In this document: positions 34,914 to 45,204 of the stretch, in pieces
Layout of the letters: every line of letters starts with the position of its first letter
Position numbering within the stretch: the first letter of the stretch is position 1
Assembly (NCBI GenBank): GCA_019915015.1
Contig: JAHBBC010000020.1
Span: forward strand, 62,001-126,000
Direction: 5' to 3'
DNA from: Auriscalpium vulgare
Lineage: Eukaryota > Basidiomycota > Agaricomycetes > Russulales > Auriscalpiaceae
Length of the DNA: 64,000 bases
Notes under the pieces: generated by a model
Databases searched by the model: none
Told to the model about the DNA's origin: nothing
What the model saw: only the letters and a program-made list of their open reading frames with translations
Translations under genes and position numbers: made by a program

Positions 34914-35846
34914 ATGACGACCCGCCCAAACCAGCCTCTTTTACCGCTTCAGGCTGCTTCGTTGATACTGGAAACGATATCGTTTGAATGTCTTGCGGTG
35001 TGCAGGGGCGTGTGTAGAGAGTGGAAGCGCACCTCGGAGATCGTACTGCTCCGTCGGTGGGAGGCCTATCTATCGGATTTCATATTCAATCCTTTATGGT
35101 TCCGAGCCGTCCTCCGCGCCACGGCATCGGTCGTATCTGGATCCACAGTCCTGCACTTCCTCTTGAAACACTCGTCTCATGAGTCCTCATGGACGCCTGG
35201 TGATTTAGACATATTCTGCCCTATAACATCTGCAGAATCAATGTTATTCCACCTGACAAGGTTCGAAGGCTACCGCAATAAGAACTCAACTGAAGACATA
35301 ACCGATGGCCGCGACGATTACTTGGTGGACAACACGGGTGGTCTCTTCCAAGTGATTCATCTTGAACGGCCGGATGGCAGGGAAATAGACCTGGTGGTGA
35401 GCACGCGCCAAAGCCCTTTATCCGCTCTCACCTACTTCTGGGGGACTATTGTCCTCAATTACGTGTCGGCCGACACCATATGCGTCTCCTACCCGCTGTG
35501 GACGCTGGCAGGCATCGGCCGCCTGCACCCAGAGCGTAGCTCTTTTCGCCATGCGCAGCTTTGTGTCAACAAGTACCGCGGAAGGGGTTTTCAGCTACAC
35601 AAATTTGATTCCAAACAAGAGCCCACCTACCATTCCATATATTGCCCGCGCTCGTACCGCACATTCTTCGATAGGTCCTGCCTAAGGTTCTCGTTCGACG
35701 CACCGAGCGGTCCACCGCTGTACCAAGTCCATCCCCCGGTCCATCCGGTCTGGCGGTATGGCGGAGACGCGTGTCAAGCCGACTGTATTGGAGATAGAAG
35801 ATACGTGCTATGCCTACAAGGGCTTGAGTCCGCGCACATCGTATGA
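34914..35846 (+). CDS. F-box-like protein with nucleotidyltransferase-like signature
   Basis: Single exon, 310 aa. Residues 9-45 resemble an F-box (LPLQAASLILE...CRGVCREWKRTSE), which would tether the protein to an SCF ubiquitin ligase through Skp1. Residues 75-160 carry the layout of a nucleotidyltransferase fold: G76-S77, then D97-L-D99, and a third acidic residue in REIDLVV (D159). This combination recurs, as I recall, in Agaricomycete F-box-type proteins. The spacing between GS and DxD is longer than usual, so catalytic activity is not assured. Upstream TATAT at about 34871. It sits between the two helicase-fragment genes and is unrelated in sequence to the F-box family of the 42-64 kb array. 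Confidence 0.6.
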   Translation: MTTRPNQPLLPLQAASLILETISFECLAVCRGVCREWKRTSEIVLLRRWEAYLSDFIFNPLWFRAVLRATASVVSGSTVLHFLLKHSSHESSWTPGDLDIFCPITSAESMLFHLTRFEGYRNKNSTEDITDGRDDYLVDNTGGLFQVIHLERPDGREIDLVVSTRQSPLSALTYFWGTIVLNYVSADTICVSYPLWTLAGIGRLHPERSSFRHAQLCVNKYRGRGFQLHKFDSKQEPTYHSIYCPRSYRTFFDRSCLRFSFDAPSGPPLYQVHPPVHPVWRYGGDACQADCIGDRRYVLCLQGLESAHIV

Positions 35847-35996
35847 CCGTCTGAGATTGCAATGTCAGTGATCTCGATGCTTCCTATCTCTGCAATATAA
35901 TTGACTCAGCTGGACTCTCAGAGAATGAATAATTGCTTACTCGATCCGTGTTCTCCACGAACGACATAAAAGGACGTGCGTGAGGAGGAGAAGAGT

Positions 35997-37223
35997 ATGA
36001 CGAGCCAACGTCCACTTTTCTACTTCACCGCCTCCTTCGAATCCTTGACGCTCTCTTCCGAGTCTGATATGTCGTCGACAACCTCTTCGTCGTTGAGCAG
36101 CTCACCTCCCCTACTGGCATACCCGCCAACCATGCCCATCACCCCCGCGCCTCGTCCTCCTCCCTTCAGCACATCTTCGTACCTCTCACATTCGCCCGCG
36201 CCGCGCGACGTTCCTGTGGACGAGAACGCGTTCAGCTTCATCGACCCTGCCGTCCTCACTGCTGCACCGCCTCCGCCTCCGCCGCCTCCGCCGCCTCCCG
36301 TCCCCATCCTCACCACTTCACCGCCCCCGGCACGTAGGCCCATCGGCGACATCTGGCACTGCGGTGGTGAACTGATCGTCAGTTTCATTCGTATCGATCA
36401 CCTCGCGTCGACCAAGAAGTGCTGGCAGTGGCAGAAGGTTTGTGCCGCGGTCCGCCTTTTCGTGAACTTCTTGATCTTGTATCCCGACCCGGAGCAACTC
36501 ATGTCCGTCGCCAATCACATCCTGTACGCGAACGAAACTCGGTAAGCATCCGTCTCCTGTCGTGCAGCGCGTAGCTGACTTGCGTACCGTAGCCTCAAAG
36601 CCCTTGCCGAGCGCTTCTGCCGACCTATGCTCGCAGACAACGTATGCGCCCCGGTCTACGCGTCCTCTCAGATCAATACCCTCATTCTTGGCAAGCTGAG
36701 AACACCTTCCAAGTTGTACAAGGCACAGGACTGCTCCAGACTCACCTTTCAACCGGTCAAGGACGCCTGCCGTGTTCTTCCAGACGCGGAGCTGCGTCTC
36801 AGGGTCGGCTCCGTATGCACACTCATGAAATCCCTTCCCCATCGTGACCTCTATGTGAATGCCATCGTGGTTGTCGTCCGTGTTGGCGAGGTGTCCGTCA
36901 CTGTCAAGGCCTTGCACGACCCCACGCCTATTATCCTCTGTCGTGCCGATTTCGTGTTCCATCAGCGCGGCCAGCGCTACTCGTTCCGACGGAGCCAGAT
37001 CCCCCTCCAGCTCGCTTACCAGAGACACTACCGGCACATTCGTTCGAGCGCGGAGTTGACGAAGAGGGGTATGGAGGACTTGCCGTTGTCGGCGGAGGAT
37101 ATCGAAGATGACAGTGTCGCTCTCGTCGACGACCTTGACTTGTCTTGGTCAGACAGCGACACGACCACGGAAGATTCCGACAGCTCCCCTCCTCCTCTTG
37201 AACCTATTTCTCCCCCCCTTTAA
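35997..37223 (+). CDS. Protein with PIF1/Helitron-helicase 2B-like domain, copy 2
   Basis: Exons 35997-36541 and 36593-37223, 391 aa. The N-terminal 120 residues are Ser/Pro-rich and include an uninterrupted run of eleven prolines encoded by CCTCCG-type repeats (about 36265-36300). Then comes the segment shared with the 32598 gene (VRLFVNFLILYP) and, after the intron at the same position and phase, the helicase 2B-like part: LRLRVGSVCTLMKSL, VNAIVVVVRVG, VSVTVKAL and YSFRRSQIPLQLAYQ. Helicase motifs I-IV are absent. The C-terminus is acidic and Ser-rich. The polyproline tract is the type of ligand MYND fingers bind, which is suggestive given the MYND array next door but is only an inference. 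Confidence 0.65.
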
Positions 37224-37467
37224 AAACCTCTGCTGAACTCCTATCGTACGTGCTTCATGTACTACTTCCTTCGCAGTCTGACATAACATGTATTCTCTTC
37301 TCAGATTTGCGACTGTCTCCTTGAAGCTTAAAATGCATGTACCCATTTTCATATCCTAGTTTATTAGATGACTTATCTCCATTTATTCAGTTGTCTGACC
37401 TAATACTAATATGCCGCACCACGCTTGACGCGCTGGTCTCCAATATAAATACTTATCCCAAACATAT

Positions 37468-37535
37468 TAACGTGTCTACCTCCCTGTCTTAACGTTGTCT
37501 ACCTTCCCTGTCCTAACGTTGTCTCCCTCCCTGTC
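37468..37535. repeat. Three tandem units of about 22-24 bp
   Basis: The unit reads roughly TAACGTTGTCTACCTCCCTG; three consecutive copies with small differences, at the point where the low-GC cluster gives way to the MYND array. Confidence 0.7.
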
Positions 37536-37696
37536 GACTACATAAAATATAAAACACCTTGACGGCATCACGGAGTGGGCTTGACTCGACTTCATCACAG
37601 ATCATAGTACGCGGCGGACCAGGCTTTGCCCGAAGGGCGTGGGTATTCCTACGCTCCCCGCAACGTCTTCCGGCAAGTCGCTTCAGCAAGTGGGGT

Positions 37697-37702
37697 CACG
37701 TG
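37697..37702. promoter_or_regulatory. CACGTG upstream of MYND copy 2
   Basis: CACGTG 119 bp before the copy 2 ATG, followed by a CTTCCTGG(A/C)CGCC block shared by the array copies. Confidence 0.35.
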
Positions 37703-37820
37703 ACGGCGAGGAATGACCTGCATCGCGAGCTTTTCTTCCTGGCCGCCACAACCTTTGTTCCAACACCCTGTCTAGCTCTCCGCAACCTTCATTTACGCCT
37801 TCCGACCGTCGCGAAGTGCG

Positions 37821-39715
37821 ATGGATGCTCTGCTGGTTGTCTCGCCATCCAAAGTACGCACCACTGTACTTATCAGTCGCGGATAACTGGTTCTCAACCG
37901 AACCCTCCCGCTCAGGTAATCGAGGCTGCGAAGACCGGCTCCTACCCCGCAATTCAAGCTCTCAGCCGCAACTCATACCAGATGGCCGCAAATCCGAAGT
38001 CGTCGTGCTCTTCTGCGCACACATACGCAAAACTCCCATAGGCCCGCGCAAACACCACGATCTCATCCGACGGTGCTTCGTTGGCCTTAGTTCTCTCCTG
38101 ACGGGGCGAGGTACTCTCAAGATCCCGGACGTAGTGGACACATGACCCGCGATGACCAAATGGTTTACGCATTTTTTTCAAGAACTCGCGCAAGGTCGCC
38201 AGCCTGGCCCGCAAGACGCATTGCATTCATACATCCACATTATCTACACCCTCGCCCACGATTCCAAAACTCTGCCGCACGTCCTTGCGACTCCCGATGC
38301 AATTAAATTTGTGACGATGATGTGGTTGGAGGCCGACGCGAATGTCCTCCCACTGGGACCGTACCCGAGCGCCATGGCCTTGGCGAAGCTTCTCCCCGAC
38401 GCCCCAAAACCCATCATCGATTTCATATCTTCCTCTGGCGTAAATCTCGCTGACGTCGCCGTGCGTCTCGTGCATCCCCTCCGCCTCGCCTTGGCGGCAC
38501 ACCCGCCCCCGCGCGAGATATGCTTCGAGGCTTATTGTTTGGCTGATCGAAGAGTTCTCATATACGCCTGAAGCCGCACCTTTCCATCCCGCGCTTCTTT
38601 CGGCCAGAGCCGTGCCCTGTGTTGCCCGCACGCTGCTGCGCTTTTCGCGACTCGACGCACATGAAGCTGCCCCGAAACGCATCATCCGCCATTGCATGAA
38701 CGCACTCCAGAGGCTCATCCATATGGGCACGGGCATTGCGTCGGTCGCGCAGAGCGTGCGCCATGGCCTGCTGGAGGCGCTCGTGAATATCGCGCCGCAC
38801 CTGCACACGCATGAAGAGGGCGTGCAGAAAGCATGCATTGCGCTCGTCAAGGACGTTCTTCCGCGGTATTTTCTCTTTCGTCCGGTGATCAGGGCTGTCG
38901 GAAGGGTATTCAAGCGGCTGGAGGACGGCCCGAACATCGCGCTGGCGCAGTCGCGCGCGTTCACTGACGCGTGGGCTTATCTCAAGAATTTCGCTGAAAA
39001 GTGCGCCATGTTCCGGACGACCTGGCCCTTGAGGGAATGCGGCAATGTTGGTGTTTGCTTCTGCACCCGCTGTCTAGGAAGGCTGATCAACATCACGCAG
39101 TGTGTCACACAGGGCCATAGGTCTATATTCCGACGCTGTGCTCGCTGCCGCGAGCAGTATTACTGCTCGTTCGCGTGCCAGGCTGAGCACTGGAAAAAAT
39201 TGCACAAGGCAAACTGTGAGCGGTGGCTTGTACCTGCAGGTACATACGTCGGAAGCTTCAATTTTGTATCTCACTGACGGGGCCATTCTTATCCAGTCCA
39301 GCTCAGCGGCCTCGTCAGCGTCCACGAACAGCGATTCCACGTTTTTTGGGTTTGGTATCACGCCGACTCACTCGCGGCACCAATAACCGCCCTCAAACTG
39401 GCCCCCGACGCGTCGTCTGAGAGAAGGCAGTATCTCAGCTCCCTCTGTGTCGTTCTCAAGTGCACGGTCAGCCCTTGGGAGCTCTGCATGCGGCGGTTGG
39501 GTAAACACGAGCATGAGACCATGCTCAAAGGTGCAGATTTCTGCGTGTTTATGGAGAGCGTCGTGCTGCTCGGGGAATTGGAAACTCGCGTGCGGACGTT
39601 CATGTCCCATTCCGTACTGGCGCAGGCTGAGCCGACTATGATAGACTACGTGCTAGACAGAATTCCTGTGGAGTATGGGGGACGCGGCATCTTTTTTCTA
39701 GGCGAGACTTGTTGA
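37821..39715 (+). pseudogene. MYND-finger family copy 2 (disrupted)
   Basis: It follows the family gene structure (exon 1 37821-37853, MDALLVVSPSK; exon 2 from 37916; MYND finger about 39100-39240; last exon about 39298-39715) but is broken. A deletion after SRN (about 37975) shifts the frame, TGG is TGA in VDT*PAM (about 38142), and another frameshift follows EAY (about 38530). The MYND finger (RRCARCREQYYC) and C-terminal domain remain open. Closest to copies 4 and 5. It may be expressed as a fragment from the downstream open frame but cannot make the full protein. Confidence 0.75.
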
Positions 39716-39851
39716 TATTTGTCATCGACTTGTCATTGAACACAAAAATAATCGTATGAATTCGACCACCGGAGAATCCGCCTCCCTAATGAACTTCAGG
39801 CTGCCGCAATGTGACCTCTATCATATACTGAACTTGCTATCTGAAATGGTT

Positions 39852-39857
39852 CACGTG
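39852..39857. promoter_or_regulatory. CACGTG upstream of MYND copy 3
   Basis: CACGTG 138 bp before the copy 3 ATG at 39995, in the same relative position as in copies 1, 2 and 6. Confidence 0.35.
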
Positions 39858-39994
39858 ACTGCGAGGACGCTATGCATCGGACGCCCGGGACGCCGAGCTC
39901 TTCTTCCTGGACACCACAACGAATGCTTTTTTGCCAGCACCGTTTCCTGCTGTCCCCATCGTTTATCTCCAGATACTGACCGGAGTGACTTGCG

Positions 39995-41809
39995 ATGGAT
40001 GCTCTGCTGCGTGTTTCGCCATCCAAAGTACGTACCACTGTACTCGACTCACTGGTTGTCAACCGAACTCTCCCGCCCAGGTAATCAAGGCTGCGAAGGC
40101 CGGATCCTACCTCGCAATTCGAGCTCTGAGCCACGACCCAGACAACTTGATACTGGATGCCCACAAATCTTAAGTTGTCGTTCTTTTATACGCACACATA
40201 CGCAAAGACGACGACCTCATCAGACAATGCTTCTACGGCCTTGGCATGCTCCTGCAGGAACCAGGTGCTATTCAGATCCCCGACGTCACGGAAACGTGGC
40301 CTGCGATGACGAAATGGTGTACCCATTTTTCTCAAGAGCTCGTGCACGGTCGCCAGGCCCCGCAAGCCGCGTTAGACGCATACATGCACATCATCCACCT
40401 CTTCGGCTATGATTCCAAAATGCGGCAACACGTCCTCGCCACGCCCTATGCAATCAAATTTGCGACGCTGGCGTGGCTGGGGACCGACTTGAACGACATG
40501 TCCCCGCCGAGCGCCGTCGTGACCTTAGCGCAGCTTCTCCCCCACGCCCCAACACCCATCATCGACACGATACATGCTTCTGGAAAAGGTGTCCACGACG
40601 TCGCCGCGCGTCTCCTGTGTGGCTCCTCGAGGAGGTAGTATATGCGCCTCAAGCCGCGTCTTTCGTGCCCGCGATTCTTTCAGCTGGAGCTGTGCGCTGT
40701 GTCTCCCGCACGCTGCTCCGTTTTTTGCGACTCAACGGGCACGAGGCAAGCCAGGACTTTATCATCGGCAATTGCTTGCGCGTACTCCAGAGTCCAGATG
40801 CTCCTCCAGATGGGCACGGGCATCCCGCGGATCATCCAGAGCGTGCGCCACGGCCTGCTGGAGGCGCTCGTAAACCTCGCGCCGCAACTGCATACGCACA
40901 CAATAGGCGTGCAGGAAGCATGCACGACGATCGTCAAGTGTATCCTCCCCCGGGCTCTTCTCTTTCGCCCGGTGATCAAGGCTATGCGAAGGGCATTTGA
41001 GCAGCTGGACGACGGCCCGAGCATTGCGCTGGTGCAGCTGCATATTTTCGCGGACTCGTGGGCGCATCTCACGGAGTTCTTTGCAAAATGCGTCACGTTT
41101 TGGATGCGCTGGTCCTTTACGAAATGCAGCCATGTGGGTGTTTGTTCCTACACCTGCTGTCGAGGAAAGCTGACCAACACCACGCAGTGCGGCAAAGAGG
41201 GCCACAAGACTGCATTCAAACGCTGTGCTCGCTGCCGTGCGGAGCGCTACTGCTCGGTCGCGTGCCAGGCTGCACATTGGAAAAACTCGCACAAGGCTCA
41301 CTGCGCGCAGCGGCTTGTGCGTCCAGGTACATATCTTGCAGGTTTCAAATTGCACATCACTTACGGGACCACTTTTGATCAGTCCAGCTCAGTGGCCTTG
41401 TCAGCGTCCACGAGCAACAGTTCCACGTTACGTGGGTCCGGTGGAATGCCGCAGCCCTCGCGGCATCAATCGTGGCCCTCATGCTGGCCCCCGACGCGTC
41501 GCCCAACAGAACGCAGTACCTCCAGTCCCTTTTCATCGTTGTAAATTGCTCGTTAAGCCCTTGGGAGCTTGGCATGCGGCGGATGAACGAAGGCGAGCTC
41601 GAGGCGACGCGCACCGACGCAAAGTCGTGGGTTTTTAATAACTTTTTATGGAGAGCATTGTGGTGTTCGGGCAGAGGGAAACTCGCGCTCGGACGAACAT
41701 GCCCCATGCGGGGCTGGCGCACGCTGAGGCGACTATGATAGACTACGTGATAGATAGGATTCCTATCGAGTACGGGGGGCGCGGCATCTATCTTGTAGGC
41801 GAGACCTGA
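39995..41809 (+). pseudogene. MYND-finger family copy 3 (disrupted)
   Basis: Exon 1 39995-40027 and exon 2 from 40081 are recognisable. Breaks: a stop after AHKS (about 40170) where copy 6 has Glu; a small deletion in the HIRK region; a deletion of about 66 bp after AARL (about 40612); and a frameshift after SWVF (about 41632). The MYND part (KRCARCRAERYC, CQAAHW, HKAHC) and the GT-AG intron that splits it are intact. It is nearly identical in many blocks to copy 6 (60562-62443), of which it is the inverted duplicate. Confidence 0.8.
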
Positions 41810-41869
41810 TAACAACTTGACTTCACTCATTGCAAACTTACTAGGCTCGTCACTGAACGGGACTCGGGA

Positions 41870-42480
41870 CTTCAGGACTATACCATTAATTCAACTACAT
41901 AGGAACACGCCTGCTGAGCGTCACCCTCTCTGTCGCACCCTGACCTACCCGCCTGTCTCCGCATACACACACAGCCATCATTCGTCCGACTTCCCACCAC
42001 CTGAAGCACTCCCAACACACATACCCCGTGCCCGAACGATTCTGGAGAGGTGAAAACAGTGCATTTTCAAACGTGCCCAGAATCCCACCTCGTAGCGACT
42101 ATCACCGGCACCGCCGACAATCACAACTCAGAGAGCGCGGGCTGCAGTGAAGGACGAGTGATGCTGGAGCTGGCCACGGCGCGCGATGGGCAGCGCGATG
42201 ATGGAGCCCCCCGCGGGCTGCAGACGGTGTCATTTTGTGGGTCTGCCTTCCGCGGGAGAATACGTTGCGGGACACTTGTGGAGAAGCGCGGCATGGATCA
42301 TCGGTAACAGTCGAGGTGAATTCACGCGTACGCTGTGCAAATTCTTTGAACTTATCAACAAATTCAAAATGCAATTTCAAGACGACTGTGAAAGGAATTT
42401 GCGGCCTGGATGTATCGTGTGGCTCGCTCAAAATGAGATCTGCAAGATGAGGGCGCATGAGCATACTCCATGATATTGAA
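41870..42480 (-). pseudogene. F-box family 3' fragment
   Basis: On the minus strand this matches 60000-60480, itself a remnant of the C-terminal part of the F-box genes (compare ALSELV...RTLESALVLCLL in the intact gene at 49422). No open frame of useful length. It sits tail to tail with MYND copy 3. Confidence 0.6.
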
Positions 42481-42515
42481 AAGACATCGCGTACATTCTG
42501 ACACCTCAGCACAAT

Positions 42516-43705
42516 TCACACGCAAGGACAAGTAACCTCCATGCCCGGCACCGCCTCTCTCAGTCTGCGCACCTGCGTATCGTCCAACTTGCACCCCGCC
42601 AAATTGAGCACCCACAACGCACACCCGTGCGCCCGCTGCTCCAAACCTTGCGCCAAGGCCCGCGCGTGCCCGTCGCCGCCGCCCGCTCCTCCTATACCAA
42701 AGTCCACGTCCTGGACCTCGAGCTCCGCAAGCGCGGGGAGGAAACCAGCCGGCGCCACGGCGAGCGCGGCACAGAACTCCTGCCCCGCGCGGCGCGCGAC
42801 CGTGATGCTGTGCAGCGCGTGGGCGCCCTGCAGCGCCGCCAGCCACGCGTCATCGCTCCCGTCGCTGGTGCGCCGAAGCCAGCGCCGCCAACGCGCCCGC
42901 AAGCAGGCCCCGCTTGAGCAGCGCGTTCGCCCATGAAAGACAGCGTGAGCGTGGGCGTGTCCGCGCGCCACGCGGTGACATCGACGCTCACAGAGCCGGG
43001 GCCCACGGCATTGCGTCGCCAGTCGGCATGACCTGGATGCGGGCGACGAGGGAGGCCCGAACGTCGATACATGCGGCGGCGGCGCTGAGGAGCGCAGGCA
43101 GCTGTGTGCACGGGCCCCCGAAGCAGCTCAATTCGCACCTGACCATGGCGGTCGCTGGAAGTGCGACGCGCGCGAGAATACGGCACGCGCTGGCAACCGT
43201 CGGCGACCGGTTGCGGCGCCGTCTCGGGCGCGCCTAGCTGCAACAGTAGCGCAAGCTGCTCCAGCGCACGAATGCCATCCAGCGCGCTGAACATCTCCGT
43301 GGCCTCGGCGCCAACGACGGGCCTGCTGCGGTGCCTGAGGTCCAGCGACTTCAAACCCGCAAGGAGGGGCGATGTCCATGGCAGGGGTCCCTGCGTCTCC
43401 ACGCACAGGTGGCGCAAAGCGGGCGCACCGGTAGCGCCGCCGAGCAGGCCTCCCGGGAGGATGGGTGGTGACTTGACTGCCTCCCCGGGACGCATGCGAT
43501 AGATTCCAGCCATGAGGTACGTGATTTAGAGCATGTGTAGGAGGGGGGCAGGTGTGCATAGCGCGTGAAGGTGGACATCTTTGGCGTCCAGACACAGGGC
43601 TTGCGTGCGCGCGAGATTGGCGGTGAGAAACGCGAGTACTGCGCGTGTCGGAGAGCTACGTGAAGGAGAGTAGTCTGATGGCTTGGTGATTGAAAGCGGA
43701 GTGAC
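42516..43705 (-). pseudogene. F-box/LRR-like family gene, F-box deleted
   Basis: It matches residues about 110-516 of the intact gene at 58362 (LTANLARTQALCLDA, LLGGATGAPALRHL, QGPLPWTSPLLAGLKSLDL, ELEVQDVDFG, LDDTQVRRLREAVPGM) but in shifting frames, with a stop in the LLHML* region and a deletion after ETAPQPV. The F-box segment is missing and replaced by 5'-flank-like sequence. Confidence 0.75.
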
Positions 43706-43719
43706 CTTGACGCTTGACG

Positions 43720-43870
43720 CTTGAGGCCATTTGAGACCGCGCCTCCGCCTGAAGTGACTCCAGATGTGCGGCGTACGCGGCTGCTCCGTTGACGCAGCCT
43801 GGGCAGTTGAAAGACCCGGAGAATGTTCACTGCGCGCTATGACGCTAAGTTCGACGCGTTGCTGCATAAA
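43720..43870 (-). repeat. F-box 5'-flank repeat, copy 1 (also 54150-54320)
   Basis: Minus-strand sequence around the AACATTCTCCGGGTCTTTCA block and GTCACTTCAGGCGGAGGCG is shared with 54150-54320 (plus), with a weaker third copy near 56430-56500 in front of the F-box pseudogene. Confidence 0.6.
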
Positions 43871-44579
43871 GGGAGCCTTTTAGACCCGCGTATGCCTTGG
43901 TGGGTCATCCGTGGGTGGTCGGCGGGAGGAAGGCACAAGCACAAAAGAAGATGTGAGCTCACCTTGCTCATTATGCCTCCAATAAGTACACCGCGATATC
44001 AGTGTGCGCCATGCATAAAAGCTATATAGTCCATGCGTCAGTACCCGGTCCTTGTAGAAAAAGCAAGGCTAAGCACGCACTGATTAAATAGGATTAAATC
44101 CACCCGCAGCTCGACACCTTGACCCTCGGCATTCCAGCCACGCTGCCACTTCTCCATTTTCGGACATCCAGCATCCGCAGCGTTTGCTCCCCGCGCGCAT
44201 GCTCAAAGTCCTGTGCTGGAGCGGGCCACGCATGGGGTAAGTGGAAGTTGTTGCGAGCCCGGGCAGTCGACTGTCGGAGTCATGCGGCTGAGTGGTATCG
44301 GCCTCGGGCTGGAACACGAACTTGCTGGCTGATCGACATGTGACGTGTCTTACTGCGCGACAATGAGCGCGCGGACGAGAAGGCGGTTGAGGAACAGACC
44401 GTGACTTCGGTGCGGTGCAGCTGCGCGGCGACTGCGTGAGCGCGGCAGGGGCATCCTGTCGCGGCGGTCACGCATATGGACCACGCTGGAGTCACGCAGC
44501 GGACAGGTAGCTGGACACGAAGCCTGTGCAGTGGGCGTAGGACGTGGAGGACGTGAGAGAAGTGAGAGAAACGGACGTC
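43871..44579. other. Intergenic
   Basis: A CTATATAG lies at about 44022-44029. I see no supported gene. Confidence 0.4.
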
Positions 44580-44995
44580 GAGGAGGATGCTCTTTGGCTC
44601 AACATTTGGACCCAATAATGGGCTCATTTGTAGTCAATCTCGTGCGCGTGGCTTCAAGCCCGGCCGCTTGCCTCCCCAAGTCACCTTCGACAGCTCCCTC
44701 ACACTCCAGCTCTAGCTCCCCATACGTACGGATATCCCCCACGCGACGCGAACCAGCAACGATTGCTCCGATATCAGGCGCAAGGCAAGAAGAGGTCGCC
44801 GGAGGCTGAAGCAGAAGACCTGTCCCGGACGGCGCGGGAGGAGACGTGGCGTGAGCTGGGGTCGCGCGACGGGATAAGGGGATCCTGTGGGGAGGGCGGC
44901 GGGCCTGAAGGTCTGAGCAATAGGGCGTGCAGCTTTGGGTGACTGTCGAGGTGCGCATGCCTTTCCAGCCGCCAGCGCGATCCTGAATTCACTCT
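44580..44995 (-). repeat. Dispersed repeat R1, copy 2
   Basis: Minus-strand match to 53160-53620 (plus) and 14940-15490 (minus). It lies head to head with MYND copy 4, just as copy 3 of R1 lies head to head with MYND copy 5. Confidence 0.5.
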
Positions 44996-45204
44996 GAACT
45001 TCACTTACAGACGCCACTCGCTTGCGCGCTATCTGCACGTACGCGTAAAACCTTTCTCAACTTGCTGCCTCTGCCCCACGCTGTTCTTCCGCTCCCCGCA
45101 TCGTCTTGCGCTCCAGGAACGGATCACGAAAGGATAGGACCTGCTGAGATTTCTTCCTGGACGCCGCTACCTTTCTTTCCAACACCGTGTCCGGGACAAC
45201 TGCG

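Larger units (their letters stand above)
37224..37820. other. Boundary region between cluster and MYND array
   Basis: The left half is AT-rich (3' flank of the preceding gene). It contains a three-unit tandem repeat at 37468-37535 and, from about 37690, sequence conserved upstream of all MYND copies. Confidence 0.5.
39850..43705 (+). repeat. Inverted segmental duplication, arm A
   Basis: MYND copy 3, the F-box tail fragment and the F-box pseudogene here match, in reverse orientation, 58600-62580 (F-box gene, F-box tail fragment, MYND copy 6). Similarity starts near the CACGTG before the MYND gene and runs through both genes, including non-coding spacers such as the TCACCCTCTCTGTCGCACCC block (about 41921) and its reverse complement at about 60435-60455. 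Confidence 0.75.

Noticed and set aside
36265..36300. Simple CCTCCG microsatellite
   Set aside because: It is in frame and encodes the polyproline tract of the 35997 gene, so it is annotated there.
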